Shown piece after piece: positions 11,840-23,287 of a stretch of 64,000 nucleotides of DNA. The translations under genes and the position numbers were made by a program. Every line of letters begins with the position of its first letter. Position 1 is the stretch's first letter. This stretch comes from Bolinopsis microptera (lineage: Eukaryota > Ctenophora > Tentaculata > Lobata > Bolinopsidae). The DNA is taken from the NCBI RefSeq assembly GCF_026151205.1, contig NC_087075.1, positions 5,014,858-5,078,857 of the forward strand, written 5' to 3'. The notes beneath the pieces were generated by a model, which was not told the DNA's origin, did not search any database, and saw only the letters and a list, made by a program, of their open reading frames with translations.

Positions 11840-12382
11840 TATCACAGTGCTGGCAAGCACGACCGTTGCATTTATTGTGGGTATACTATGTTCCCCATTT
11901 ACTATTATACCCCCTTTACTATTATACCCCCTTTACTATTATACCCCCTTTGGTACACGTTACAAGCCTCTTTTGTGCACGCGAAGCGTGCACTCCGGCC
12001 GGAGGCGGCGGCCGAAGGCCGCCGCCTCCGGCAGGAGTTTTCCAGGCATTAAGACTCATCGGAAGTCGTTAAGCAGAATTATTTTTAGTTCAAAACATTC
12101 TAATTTGATGTCAAAGATGACAGGAATAAAAAATAGTTATGTTGAGATTTTTAAGAAATTTGCATAAAATACTCGCCAGCACTGTTATACGAAATTCGGT
12201 AAAAAACCCAAAATCGCCATATTCAGGTGCCTTAAAAACCATGTTAAAATTGAGTTAGAGATCTGAAATTTTTCAGGGCGTCTAGACGTTGATCAAATCG
12301 ACTGCAAAAAAAGTTTCAGGTTTCAGGAGTATCGGGAAATGGGTTTTCTAGAACCCCTGTTTTACGACAGATTGTCGTGATA
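11840..12382 (+). mobile_element. 543 bp element 'U', copy 1, with GC-rich hairpin block
   Basis: Starts TATCACAGTGCTGG and ends with GTGATA, so the terminal 6 bp are inverted repeats. A second copy of exactly 543 bp lies inverted at 13953-14495. Contents are a triplicated CCCCTTTACTATTATA motif (11895-11950), then a GC-rich block (about 11975-12035) made of hairpins with GAA loops: a TGCACGC/GCGTGCA stem, a CTCCGGCCGGAG palindrome and a 13 bp GGAGGCGGCGGCC stem. A 106-codon open frame (11847-12167) is kept at the same length in the other copy. No transposase is seen. Confidence 0.7.
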
Positions 12383-12396
12383 TATATATATATACA

Positions 12397-12908
12397 TTTT
12401 ACCAAAACCCATAATCATGGGTAGAGTGGACCGCTGTCAGTGTCTCTCTTTCCCAAACAAAAGGAATTGATATTACTTTGATTGACCGTTCTCAAATGTA
12501 AAATGATACCGAGAATGAAATCGGTCGCTCGCTTTTCCCATTCATTCACGGCTTACGAATTGTAATAAGTTTCGATTGATTACATCAATCAGATGCTGTA
12601 AAAATCTCTTTGGGTTGCGTTCGGGTCGATACCTAGTATTTCGGGGTAAGGGTGGTAGTTATTAGTATTACTTATTGAATTAGCTGAAGTTTATTGAATC
12701 TTCATTGCCGAGTACAGCTGCCTTTGGGTAGTTCTTCTTAATCTATTACAATTGTAAATGAATGGGAAAAGCGAGCGACCGATTTCATTCTCGGTATCAT
12801 TTTACATTTGAGAACGGTCAATCAAAGTAATATCAATTCCTTTTGTTTGGGAAAGAGAGACACTGACAGCGGTCCACTCTACCCATGATTATGGGTTTTG
12901 GTAAAATA
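12397..12908. mobile_element. ~510 bp MITE with ~145 bp terminal inverted repeats (copy 1)
   Basis: Ends are ATTTTACCAAAACCCATA and its complement TATGGGTTTTGGTAAAAT. The inverted repeats run about 145-150 bp in from each end and share the stretch with GTAGAGTGGACCGCTG and TCTCTCTTTCCCAAAC. A ~210 bp middle has no open frame. The same element in opposite internal orientation lies at 15523-16030. Confidence 0.85.
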
Positions 12909-13952
12909 TCATCTCTTTTTGATTATAATGTCAGGGTACTTTATAAAGTCGAAATATAAACTGATATCTTCATTAATAAGGAGGAAGTTTCAACGATTTC
13001 GAAATTTTTCCTTTAAAAACATTTCCTTGTGTTTAGGTAAGCATATCGGTCCATCACTGACTGAATATGCCACTTAATACTCATTCAAGTTGGCATTAAA
13101 TTCATATATAATGACATTAAACTGTCGTGGCAAAGCAGAATTTGTTGGAAATCACGAATGAGCAAAATTCTCACCTTTCGCACGTGCAAACTTTGAGCGG
13201 ACGTTGCGTGCGCATCCAATATTGAATCGCCGTAAATTTTTTCATGTAATTGTTTTATATATAGCTTGATAAGCATGCAAAGTTTCAAAGTATTTCAAGA
13301 AGAACTGTAATCACAACGGCACTCTAAAGTTGACCGAAAATGACGAAAACAGCAATTTTCAGTGATTTTAGCAATTTTCTATCAATTTGGGCGTGTCCCC
13401 ACGTGTGCAACTTTTCGATTTTCAACTTCAAAACTAACCTAATGCACAATTTATACCTATAGGAAGCAGAACTGAGCTCCTCAACTCAAGGCATGGCCCA
13501 ACACCAGAGAATACTAAATCGCAAAATTGACGTTTTTATAAAATAATTCTTCAAAAAAGCACAAACTTCAATGACGAATATCTTTATGAAGGAGCAAGCT
13601 AGAAAAACTTTCCGGTAGATTTTCAGAATGCTTGAACAATTATCTAAGATGAAAATTTCCTCAGATTTTGAATAAAATTACTCCTTAATGGTTTAAAATT
13701 AATTTTAAAAGTTATTACTTTGTCAAAAATCAAGTTTTAAAAATGGTTAACTTGATGACGTCATCAAGGGGTGTTTATGACGGCATATAATTTTTTTATA
13801 CAATGTAAACTAAAGTATAAACAATTATTTGCAAAACCTGTGGTCGGAAATGGCTGTATCTTTTATACTTTTGAATTTATGGACAATTAAATACAGGCTA
13901 CAATTGACTGGCAAAGCGTCTATCCCTGAATATATGTATATAGGTATGTATG

Positions 13953-14495
13953 TATCACGACAATCTATCGTAAAACAGGGGTTCTAGAAAACCCACTTCC
14001 CGATGCTCCTGAAACCTGAAACTTTTTTTGCAGTCGATTTGGTCAACGTCTAGACGCCCTGAAAAATTTCAGATCTCTAACTCAATTTTAACATGGTTTT
14101 TAAGGCACCTGAATATGGCGATTTTGGGTTTTTTACCGAATTTCGTATAACAGTGCTGGCGAGTATTTTATGCAAATTTCTTAAAAATCTCAACATAACT
14201 ATTTTTTATTCCTGTCATCTTTGACATCAAATTAAAATGTTTTGAACTAAAAATAAATCTGCTGAACGACTTCCGATGAGTCTTAATGCCTGAAAAACTC
14301 GTGCCGGAGGAGGCGGCCTTCGGCCGCCGCCTCCGGCCGGAGTGCACGCTTCGCGTGCACGAAAGAGGCTTCCGACGAGTACCAAAGGGGTTATAGTAGT
14401 AAAGGGGGTATAATAGTAAAGGGGGTACAATAGTAAAGGGCGTACATAGTATACCCCCAATAAAGACACCGCTCGTGCTTGCCAGCACTGTGATA
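13953..14495 (-). mobile_element. 543 bp element 'U', copy 2, inverted, in the palindrome centre
   Basis: Reverse-complement copy of the element at 11840-12382, same length and same TATCAC...GTGATA ends, with scattered substitutions. It interrupts the centre of a large palindrome whose arms end in CTATCCCTGAATA and TATTCAGGGATAG. Confidence 0.75.
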
Positions 14496-15522
14496 TTCAG
14501 GGATAGACGCTTTGCCAGTCAATTGTAGCCTGTATTTAATTGTCCATAGATTCAAAAGTATAAAAGATAAAGCCATTTCCGACCACAGGTCTTGCAAATA
14601 ATTGTTTACACTTTAGTTTACATTGTATAAAAAAATTATTTGACGTCATAAACACCCCTTGATGACGTCATCAAGTTAACCGTTTTTAAAACTTGATTTT
14701 TGACAAAGTAATAACTTTTAAAATTAATTTTAAACCATTAAGGAGTAATTTTATTCAAAATCTGAGGAGATTTTCATCTTAGATAATTGTTCAAGCATTC
14801 TGAAAATCTACCGGAAAGTTTTTCTAGCTTGCTCCTTCATAAAGATATTCGTCATTGAAGTTTGTGCTTTTTTGAAGAATTATTTTATAAAAACGTCAAT
14901 TTTGCGATTTAGTATTCTCTGGTGTTGGGCCATGCCTTGAGTTGAGGAGCTCAGTTCTGCTTCCTATAGGTATAAATTGTGCATTAGGTTAGTTTTGAAG
15001 TTGAAAATCGAAAAGTTGCACACGTGGGGACACGCCCAAATTGATAGAAAATTGCTAAAATCACTGAAAATTGCTGTTTTCGTCATTTTCGGTCAACTTT
15101 AGAGTGCCGTTGTGATTACAGTTCTTCTTGAAATACTTTGAAACTTTGCATGCTTATCAAGCTATATATAAAACAATTACATGAAAAAATTTACGGCGAT
15201 TCAATATTGGATGCGCACGCAACGTCCGCTCAAAGTTTGCACGTGCGAAAGGTGAGAATTTTGCTCATTCGTGATTTCCAACAAATTCTGCTTTGCCACG
15301 ACAGTTTAATGTCATTATATATGAATTTAATGCCAACTTGAATGAGTATTAGGTGGCATATTCAGTCAGTGATCGACCGATATGCTTACCTAAACACAAG
15401 GAAATGTTTTTAAAGGAAAATTTCGAAATCGTTGAAACTTCCTCCTTATTAATTAATGAAGATATCAGTTTATATTTCGACTTTATAAAGTACCCTGACA
15501 TTATAATCAAAAAGAGATGATA

Positions 15523-16030
15523 TTTTACCAAAACCCATATTCATGGGTAGAGTGGACCGCTGCCAGTGTCTCTCTTTCCCAAACAAAAGGAAATGATATT
15601 AATTTGATTGACCGTTCTCAAATGCAAAATGATACCGAGAATGAAATCGGTCGCTCGCTTTTCCCATTCATTTACAATTGTAATAGATTAAGAAGATCTA
15701 CCCAAAGGCAGCTGTACTCGGCAATAAAGATTCAATAAACTTCAGCTAATTCAATAAGCAATAACTACTACCCTTACCCCGAAATACTAGGTATCGATCC
15801 GAACGCAACCCAAAGAGATTTTTACAGCATCTGACTGATGTAATCAATCGAAATTTATTACAATTCGTAAGCCGTGAATGAATGGAAAAAGCGAGCGACC
15901 GATTTCATTCTCGGTATCATTTTGCATTTGAGAACGGTCAATCAAATTAATATCATTTCCTTTTGTTTGGGAAAGAGAGACACTGGCAGCGGTCCACTCT
16001 ACCCATGAATATGGGTTTTGGTAAAATATA
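15523..16030. mobile_element. ~510 bp MITE with ~145 bp terminal inverted repeats (copy 2)
   Basis: Second copy of the element at 12397-12908, at the outer edge of the right palindrome arm. Ends are ATTTTACCAAAACCCATA and the complement. The middle is inverted relative to copy 1, as expected for the mirror arm. Confidence 0.85.
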
Positions 16031-16690
16031 CTTATAAAAAATATAGTAATATATTAATAGGGAAACTTGTTTAGAATGGTGACTACTAAATTTGGAACAG
16101 GGGGACAGGAAACTTTGCTTACAAACATAGCATTTTCCATAGGCATGGCACTCTCCCGAACAGCTGGCAGGGTCTGGTTCCAGAAACTGACTAGCAGTGG
16201 CTTCTCTCTCTCTATCACTGCTATCACAGCTATATATATTCATGTTAGAGCACACGTGCTCTGGGCTCATACGTTAGCCCCCTCTAGGGACGATAATCGA
16301 TAAAGGTGAAACTAAATATAACTCTCAACTGAACAATAGCCCCATATGTGGACAAATTGTTCTCATAACTCAACAAAAATAGTAGTAGTTGTAGTACGAT
16401 GGTGAAATTCGCCCTCTTACTACTTTTGTAGTGAATTGTGCAACATTTAATCGATATATTTGGATCGTCCTTTTTTTTGCAAGGAGCACCACAAAAGTAC
16501 AAAACAACTCGATATAACTATTTGAAATGTTAGTGGACTTGCACGACATTCTAAAGGAGGACAAACCTATAACACTAACAGAAACAAACAAGAATTGCGT
16601 CCGTTTTCTTGATGGTGACGTACGCTAAATTTCCATCCATTACCCACGCCGTTAAATTGAAGCTATAGATAGAATATATTATATATATAT
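16031..16690. other. Intergenic, no gene recognised
   Basis: A - strand frame at 15953-16270 includes a cysteine-bearing stretch (CSGECHAYGKCYVC), but it starts without a signal peptide and runs into the neighbouring MITE, so I do not call it a gene. The rest is AT-rich with no recognisable feature. Confidence 0.4.
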
Positions 16691-17365
16691 ATGGCAATAA
16701 GTCAGTTAATTGATGATGGTATGAAACCAAATTGGGGTAAAGGAAGTCAAAATCACGAAGAAAATTGTAAAACCATATTGTCCCAATCTCTGTCCCAGTT
16801 ACAGTTTTTGAAAATGAAATTTCCAGGACCGAGTACATTTTACAGTTTTGACTAAATTGACTAAATTTCTCACCCACAACCAATTAGTCAGTTAATTGAT
16901 GATGGTATGAAACCAAATTGGGGTACTGGAAGTCAAAATCACGAAGAAAATTGTAAAACCATATTGTCCCAAGCTCTGTCCCAGTTACAGTTTTTGGAAA
17001 TGAAATTTCCAGAACCGAAATTTTACAGTTATGACTGAATTTCTCACCGACAACCAATTAGTAAGTCAACTATAGGTAGCATATGACACGATTGAGATGC
17101 TGGAAGTTTAATTCTGGTCGGAGGAAGCCCACAACAGAAAGTTTAACAAAACGAAAAGTTGTATTTTCAAAAGTCTGTCCCATTTTCAAATATGAAATTT
17201 TCTGAACACAAATTTGACAGATTGGATGAAATTTTTGCCCACAAACCAATTAGTCAGTTAATTGATGAGGGTATGAAACCAAATTGGGGTACTGAAAGTC
17301 AAAATCACGAAGAAAATTGTAAAATCATATCGTCCCAATCTCTGTCCCATTTTCAGTTTTTGAAG

Positions 17366-20300
17366 TTTTTTTTAGGATGGTGTGTGACTGTAACGGGTCC
17401 GCATGACTGCAAAAGTCAGTACGTTTAACGCCTCGAGGAAGATCGCAGGATTCCTAGTCTATGCTACTCTTTTCATCATGGCTACGACACTCAATTTTGG
17501 GACATGGAATGTTTGCGGTCTATCGACCACATACAGGCAACACTTCGTTGCAGAGGACATTGACAGATATAACTTAGACATTTTAGCACTTCAGGAGACC
17601 AAGACACGTGAATACTTGGAAACAACACTCCCTGGACATCATCGATTGTTTTTGTTTGATCAGAGACACGATAGACACGGTGGACTTGGGTTTATTGTTA
17701 ACAAGCGTTTTTTGGAATGTATAGTATCCCATCATCAGATCAGTGACAGAGTTGTTTATATGGACTTTAAATTAAGTGCTAAAAGGGTGGATCAACCACC
17801 TTGTCATATCAGAATTGTTAATTGTTACAGCCCTACGAATCCCAAGTCAGTTCAGAATCCCCGTTTAGCAACCCAATTTTACGATGAGCTACTCGAGGCT
17901 ATCAGTGTACCTGCTAGATTTGAAGTATGGATGTTAGGCGACTTTAATGCCAAACTTGGCAAAAGAAGCCCTGTTGATGTAGAAAATGGTTTACATGTGA
18001 ATATTGGTAGACATGGTGTTGGGAGGAGGAATGAAAACGGTGAAAGGTTGCTACACTTTCTCACTGCTAATGGCCTGTTTGCTGCCAACACTTCATTCTC
18101 CCATAGCAGCAGACACATTACCACACGGACTGGTTGGATTCGGGATCGAGCAACCAGGAAAAGTAAACCTTATTTCCAACAGATTGACTTCATACTCTGC
18201 AAGTCCAGAAGCAAGGCACTGCTAACTGATGCCAGGTCATATGCAGGTACAAAGCACCGCAGTGACCACAAACTTGTTGTTGCCAAGGCAGATTTTTCGC
18301 AGCGCTTCAATTTGTACAGGGAGAGCAGAGCATTTCAGAAGACTTATAACACAACAACCTTGATTGGAAGCAAACAGGCTCAACAACAATATCAGCAAGA
18401 ACTTCGTCAGAAACTTGAGCAAACTGTATCAGATCCTGACTTTACTTCCAACAACACGGAACAGCAATTTGATATGCTTTTTCGTGAAGTTAAAGAAGCT
18501 GCTGTTTCCACTGTGGGTTTTCGCGAGCCACAGCGAAAGAGGAATCATTCCTCTGACAGTCAAGTTGTTAGTATGTCTGAAGAAAGGAAACAACTTTTAC
18601 AACAACTGAACAACAACGAATACAGAGACAGGACAGCTCTCAGAGCTAAAATCAACAGGCTCTCAAACGACATTACTAAACGGTTGAAAACATTGAGAGT
18701 TGAGTTAGCAAACAGCCTAGCTAACTCTATAGCCACCATAGACGAAGGACGGAGAATGTTTGAAGCTGCTCGTCAACTATCAGGCAAACAGAAAACGGGT
18801 GCAGGCTCTGTGTCTGTTTTCAACACTGACAACCAACTGGTAGATAATGAACGAGACAAGGCTGAAATCATTCGCCAGTACTTCGAAGAACACTACACTG
18901 GACCTGACAGTGAACCACCACTAGAACCGTTCACAGGTAACCCTAGGCCCCTTCAAAACCCCATTACAGCGTTTGAAGTTGAGCTTGCGGCCAAGAAACT
19001 CAAGAACGGTAAAGCTGTTGGACCAGATGGGATCCCAAACGAATTTCTCAAACACTCTCCTGAAATCTTTTTTTCCACATTTGCACAACTTACTAATCGA
19101 TCCTTTGAGCTCCATGAACATGTACCTTCTTTCACAGAGGGATACCTTACTCCGCTCCAAAAACCTGGAAAGCCACTAGGCCCCCCTAAGAGTTTGCGCC
19201 CACTTTGCCTACTAAACGGTACTAGAAAGATATTGTCCATGATAGTCTTAAAGCGCATCCAAAGGCAAGTATCTCAATACACTGGTCCTTGGCAGAATGC
19301 CTATAAACCTGGCCATAGTTGTGCAAATATCGTTTGGACCCAGCGAATACTAGTGTCAGTTGTCAAAGAAAAACGCTGGTCTCTTCATAAGATGGGCATT
19401 GACATGTCCTCTGCTTTTGATACCATAAAGAGGTCGGTATTACTTGACATTTTAGCTGATGCTGGTTGTAGTGAGGACGACATTCGACTGGTAAGGTATT
19501 TGCTCGCAAATACTAAACTGAAGATCAAAGTGAACTCAACAATATCGGGAGAGTTTATTGTCACGATTGGAGCTTTTCAAGGCGACAGTTTGTCTGGAAA
19601 CTTGTTCACTCTATATCTGGCAGCAGCACTTTACCACCTGCGTGCTGTTATGTCCTATCTAAGACCTAACCCTCCCATAGCTGAGAATCTGTTACCCCTC
19701 GAGTGGGAGTATGCAGATGATGCTGATTTTACTGATGAGGATAAAAGTAACTTGGAGTCTTTGTTGCCAATATGTAAAGAGATATTGGAAGAGTGGAATC
19801 TTTTTGTCAATGAGTCAAAAACCGAGTTCACCCACTTCTATCTGGCCGGCAAGAACGAGGTTGATGACAAAGGAGAGACACTCAGAGGTAGAGAACCTTG
19901 GAGGTCATCTATCTCTTTAGGCTCTAAGTTGTGCAGCATCGAAGATGTCAAGAGACGATGTATACTTGCTAACATTGCTTTTCAGAACTACAAAAAAGTC
20001 TGGGAACAAGGTAGACGTATACCCTTGAAGATTCGACTCAAGATATATGAAGCACAAGTTGTTTCAATACTGATGTATAATTGCAGCAGTTGGGCAACAT
20101 CTAAACAACTCCTTCAAAAACTTGATGTCTGCCACAGGAATCATCTCCGTACGATCATCGGCATGACCTACCCTAATGTCATACGAAATGTGACTCTATA
20201 CAAACGCTGCGAAGTTGTTCCACTAAGTGAGCGTGTTGCTCGTGCACGGTGGAGAATGCTCGGTCACATCCTCCGCAGTGATAATAACTCACCTGCCCAG

Positions 20301-20593
20301 CTTGCCTTACATTTTGCTGTAGAGAGTCAGAGTTTGATGAGAGGTAGAGTCGGACGACACCAGTCAAACTTGTTAAAAACTATTTTGAACGATTTAAGTG
20401 ACAGAAACTTTAGACTTGTAAATACAGACGATTTATACCATTTAAGACATTTTGCAACAGATAGAAAAGCATGGAGAGAGTTAAGCATGATTTAGTTTAT
20501 TCTGTGTTATTTTTCTCTTGGTGACTTATCAGGTCATCAAGATGTTCTTTATGTTCTATTTTTGATTTGAATAAAGTTATATAATAATAATAA
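17366..20593 (+). mobile_element. Apparently full-length non-LTR retrotransposon (LINE)
   Basis: Inserted in a satellite unit: the unit breaks at TTTTTGAAG (17365) and resumes at AAGATGAAATTTCC (20594), leaving a short GAAG/AAG duplication. The 5' end is TTTTTTTTAGGATGG. The 3' end carries AATAAAG and a short ATA-repeat tail (about 20577-20593), typical of LINEs that end in short repeats rather than long poly(A). It contains one long intact frame and is orientated +. Confidence 0.8.
17403..20495 (+). CDS. LINE endonuclease-reverse transcriptase polyprotein
   Basis: Intact single frame. The likely Met is at 17478 (MATTLNFGTWNV), but the frame is open from 17403 (1030 codons). The N-terminal apurinic-type endonuclease shows FGTWNVCGLS, LALQETK, WMLGDFNAKLG and the catalytic HRSDHKLV. 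A central linker is rich in Gln and charged residues. The reverse transcriptase shows NGKAVGPDGIPNEF, DMSSAFDTIKR, GAFQGDSLSGNLF and the YADD catalytic box (WEYADDADF). The C-terminal region has RARWRMLGHILR, frequent in RTE-like elements. There is no separate ORF1. Function is target-primed reverse transcription of its own RNA. The clade (RTE-like or another EEP-type) is not settled. The intact frame suggests a young, possibly active copy. Confidence 0.9.
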   Translation: MTAKVSTFNASRKIAGFLVYATLFIMATTLNFGTWNVCGLSTTYRQHFVAEDIDRYNLDILALQETKTREYLETTLPGHHRLFLFDQRHDRHGGLGFIVNKRFLECIVSHHQISDRVVYMDFKLSAKRVDQPPCHIRIVNCYSPTNPKSVQNPRLATQFYDELLEAISVPARFEVWMLGDFNAKLGKRSPVDVENGLHVNIGRHGVGRRNENGERLLHFLTANGLFAANTSFSHSSRHITTRTGWIRDRATRKSKPYFQQIDFILCKSRSKALLTDARSYAGTKHRSDHKLVVAKADFSQRFNLYRESRAFQKTYNTTTLIGSKQAQQQYQQELRQKLEQTVSDPDFTSNNTEQQFDMLFREVKEAAVSTVGFREPQRKRNHSSDSQVVSMSEERKQLLQQLNNNEYRDRTALRAKINRLSNDITKRLKTLRVELANSLANSIATIDEGRRMFEAARQLSGKQKTGAGSVSVFNTDNQLVDNERDKAEIIRQYFEEHYTGPDSEPPLEPFTGNPRPLQNPITAFEVELAAKKLKNGKAVGPDGIPNEFLKHSPEIFFSTFAQLTNRSFELHEHVPSFTEGYLTPLQKPGKPLGPPKSLRPLCLLNGTRKILSMIVLKRIQRQVSQYTGPWQNAYKPGHSCANIVWTQRILVSVVKEKRWSLHKMGIDMSSAFDTIKRSVLLDILADAGCSEDDIRLVRYLLANTKLKIKVNSTISGEFIVTIGAFQGDSLSGNLFTLYLAAALYHLRAVMSYLRPNPPIAENLLPLEWEYADDADFTDEDKSNLESLLPICKEILEEWNLFVNESKTEFTHFYLAGKNEVDDKGETLRGREPWRSSISLGSKLCSIEDVKRRCILANIAFQNYKKVWEQGRRIPLKIRLKIYEAQVVSILMYNCSSWATSKQLLQKLDVCHRNHLRTIIGMTYPNVIRNVTLYKRCEVVPLSERVARARWRMLGHILRSDNNSPAQLALHFAVESQSLMRGRVGRHQSNLLKTILNDLSDRNFRLVNTDDLYHLRHFATDRKAWRELSMI

Positions 20594-21018
20594 GAAGATG
20601 AAATTTCCAGGACCGAAATTTTACAGTTTTGACTGAATTTCTCATCCACAACCAATTAGTAAGTCAACTATAGGTGGCATATGACACGATTGAGGTGCTG
20701 GAAGTGTGATTTCGGTCGGAGAAAGACCACAGCAGAAAGTTTAACAAAACGAAAAGTTGCATTTTCAAAAGTCTGTCCCATTTTCAAATATGAAATTTTC
20801 TGAACACAAATTTGACAGATTAGATGAAATTTTTGCCCACAAACCAATTAGTCAGTTAATTGATGAGGGTATGAAACCAAATTGGGGTAAAGGAAGTCAA
20901 AATCACGAAGAAAATTGTAAGATCATATCGTCCCAATCTCTGTCCCCATTTCAGTTTTTGAAGATGAAATTTCCAGCACCGAAATTTTACAGTTTTGACT
21001 GAATTTCTCACCCACAAC

Positions 21019-21102
21019 TTTACCTGAGTACCCCAGGCTTTAATGTTGTTAAACAACAGAATAGAGATTAGGCGGAATGACAGGCTGAGCGCGGCCCAGT
21101 AA
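21019..21102. mobile_element. Small TTACC...GTAA element, copy A
   Basis: Copy of the 85 bp element best seen at 21849-21933, inserted in the satellite between CCCACAAC and CTACAACCAATTAG. It contains a hairpin GTTGTT/AACAAC and the block GACAGGCTGAGCGCGGCCCA. Confidence 0.8.
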
Positions 21103-21848
21103 CTACAACCAATTAGTAAGTCAACTATAGGTGGCATATGACACGATTGAGGTGCTGGAAGTTTAATTCCGGTAGGAGGAAGCCCACAGCAGAAAGTTTA
21201 ACAAAACGAAAAGTTGTATTTTCAAAATCAAAAGTCTGTCCCATTTTCAAATATGAAATTTTCTGAACACAAATTTGACAGATTGGATGAAATTTTTGCC
21301 CACAAACCAATTAGTCAGTTAATTGATGAGGGTATGAAACCAAATTGGGGTACTGGAAGTCAAAATCACGAAGAAAATTGTAAAATCATATCCTCCCAAT
21401 CTCTGTCCCATTTTCAGTTTTTGAAGATGAAATTTCCAGGACCGAAACTTTACAGTTTTGACTGAATTTCTCACCCACAACCAATTAGTAAGTCAACTAT
21501 AGGTGGCATATGACACGATTGAGGTGCTGGAAGTGTGATTTCGGTCGGAGAAAGACCACAGCAGAAAGTTTAACAAAACGAAAAGTTGCATTTTCAAAAG
21601 TCTGTCCCATTTTCAAATATGAAATTTTCTGAACACAAATTTGACAGATTAGATGAAATTTTTGCCCACAAACCAATTAGTCAGTTAATTGATGAGGGTA
21701 TGAAACCAAATTGGGGTAAAGGAAGTCAAAATCACGAAGAAAATTGTAAGATCATATCGTCCCAATCTCTGTCCCCATTTTAGTTTTTGAAGATGAAATT
21801 TCCAGCACCGAAATTTTACAGTTTTGACTGAATTTCTCACCCACAACC

Positions 21849-21933
21849 TTACCTGAGGACCCCAGGCTTTAATGTTGTTAAACAACATGGAATAGAGATT
21901 AGGCGGAATGACAGGCTGAGCGCGGCCCAGTAA
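21849..21933. mobile_element. 85 bp element with 8 bp target duplication, copy B
   Basis: Flanked by the direct repeat CCACAACC (21841-21848 and 21934-21941). Ends are TTACCTGAGG and, inverted, TTACTGGGCC. The internal hairpin is built from ATGTTGTT/AACAACAT. An 8 bp duplication fits hAT-like transposition; at 85 bp it is among the smallest expected for a MITE. Confidence 0.85.
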
Positions 21934-22343
21934 CCACAACCAATTAGTAAGTCAACTATAAGTGGCATATGACACGATTGAGGTGCTGGAAGTTTAATTC
22001 CGGTAGGAGGAAGCCCACAGCAGAAAGTTTAACAAAATTAAACCATAAACGAAAAGTTGTATTTTCAAAAGTCTGTCCCATTTTCAAATATGAAATTTTC
22101 AGAACACAAATTTGACAGATTGGATGAAATTTTTGCCCACAAACCAATAAGTCAGTTAATTGATGAGGGTATGAAACCAAATTGGGGTACTGGAAGTCAA
22201 AATCACGAAGAAAATTGTAAAATCATATCGTCCCAATCTCTGTCCCATTTTTAGTTTTTGAAGATGAAATTTCCAGGATCACCGAAATTTTACAGTTTTG
22301 ACTGAATTTCTCACCCACAACCAATTAGTAAGTCAACTATTGG

Positions 22344-22951
22344 TAGGGGGTGCACGATAAAAATAAACTTGCTCGGATTTTCAAAATTTTTGTACCATTG
22401 TTTTCTAGAGACTGTGAGAATTTTCACAGCACCAAATTTGTCATAACTTTTTGGAATGATCAGTGAGTTTCACCTAGGTACCATATTTGTTGGTGCGCGG
22501 CTTTTAAAGCAAAATTAGGTGTAAAAGTCGCGTAATTTGACGAAATTCGTTAATTTTTGTCGTATTATTCGGTCATATCTTCGGTTCCTGAACATTGAAC
22601 ATGAATCATGCTGAAATAAATTTGTCAGAACCTTCCAATCATACTTAACTACCGAACCTAATTTAGTTGGGCCGAGAAATTGGCCTTGATTAAGATGTCT
22701 AAAATGACAAAATAGGTATAAATTTGTCGATAACTCAAATTCTGACCATCGAAATTGCTCAAACTAATTTAGGTTCAGTAGAACATAGGTGTTTTAGTTT
22801 ACGTAAGCTGACCAAATTTCAACTAAATTGTTATATGGGAAGTATTGTAACTTTTTGGTTGTTTCCGAAATAATGTGCTGGCCGAAATACGAGCTAAAAA
22901 CCATGTTCAATGATCAGCGCGCGCGTCTTACGGTCGATGGCGCACTGCCTA
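22344..22951. mobile_element. 608 bp inverted-repeat DNA transposon in the satellite
   Basis: Interrupts a satellite unit between AACTATTGG and CTATATATAAGTGGCAT. Termini read TAGGGGGTGCACGAT and, inverted, TAGGCAGTGCGCCAT, an imperfect inverted repeat. No transposase frame is present and the superfamily is undetermined. Confidence 0.6.
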
Positions 22952-23287
22952 CTATATATAAGTGGCATATGACACGATTGAGGTGCTGGAAGTTTTATTT
23001 CGGTCGGAGGAAGCCCACAGCAGAAAGTTTAACAAAACGAAAAGTTGTATTTTCAAAAGTCTGTCCCATTTTCAAATATGAAATTTTCTGCGAACACAAA
23101 TTTGCGGATTGGATGAACTTTTTGCCCACAAACCAATTAGTTAGTTAATTGATGATGGTATGAAACCAAATTGGGGTACTGGAAGTCAAAATCACGAAGA
23201 AAATTGTAAAATCATATTGCTTGTCCCAATCTCTGTCCCAGTTACAGTTTTTGAAAATGAAATTTCCAGGACCGAGTTTTGACTAAA

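Larger units (their letters stand above)
12397..16030. repeat. 3.6 kb palindromic transposon complex with ~1.54 kb arms
   Basis: Left arm about 12397-13932, right arm about 14494-16030, reverse complements of each other over about 1.54 kb with only scattered differences. For example, the 67-codon open frames at 13085-13288 (-) and 15138-15341 (+) translate identically. Each arm ends in the same 510 bp terminal-repeat element (12397-12908 and 15523-16030). The 543 bp element U fills the centre. A transcript across the locus would fold into a very long double strand. No coding gene is supported inside. Confidence 0.85.

Noticed and set aside
11975-12035. GC-rich block as bacterial contamination or horizontal transfer
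   Set aside because: It lies within a 543 bp element present twice and embedded in host repeats; a self-complementary hairpin block explains it, though its origin stays open.
15953-16270. Small cysteine-rich secreted protein on the - strand
   Set aside because: No signal peptide, and the frame runs into the MITE end; the cysteines may be chance.
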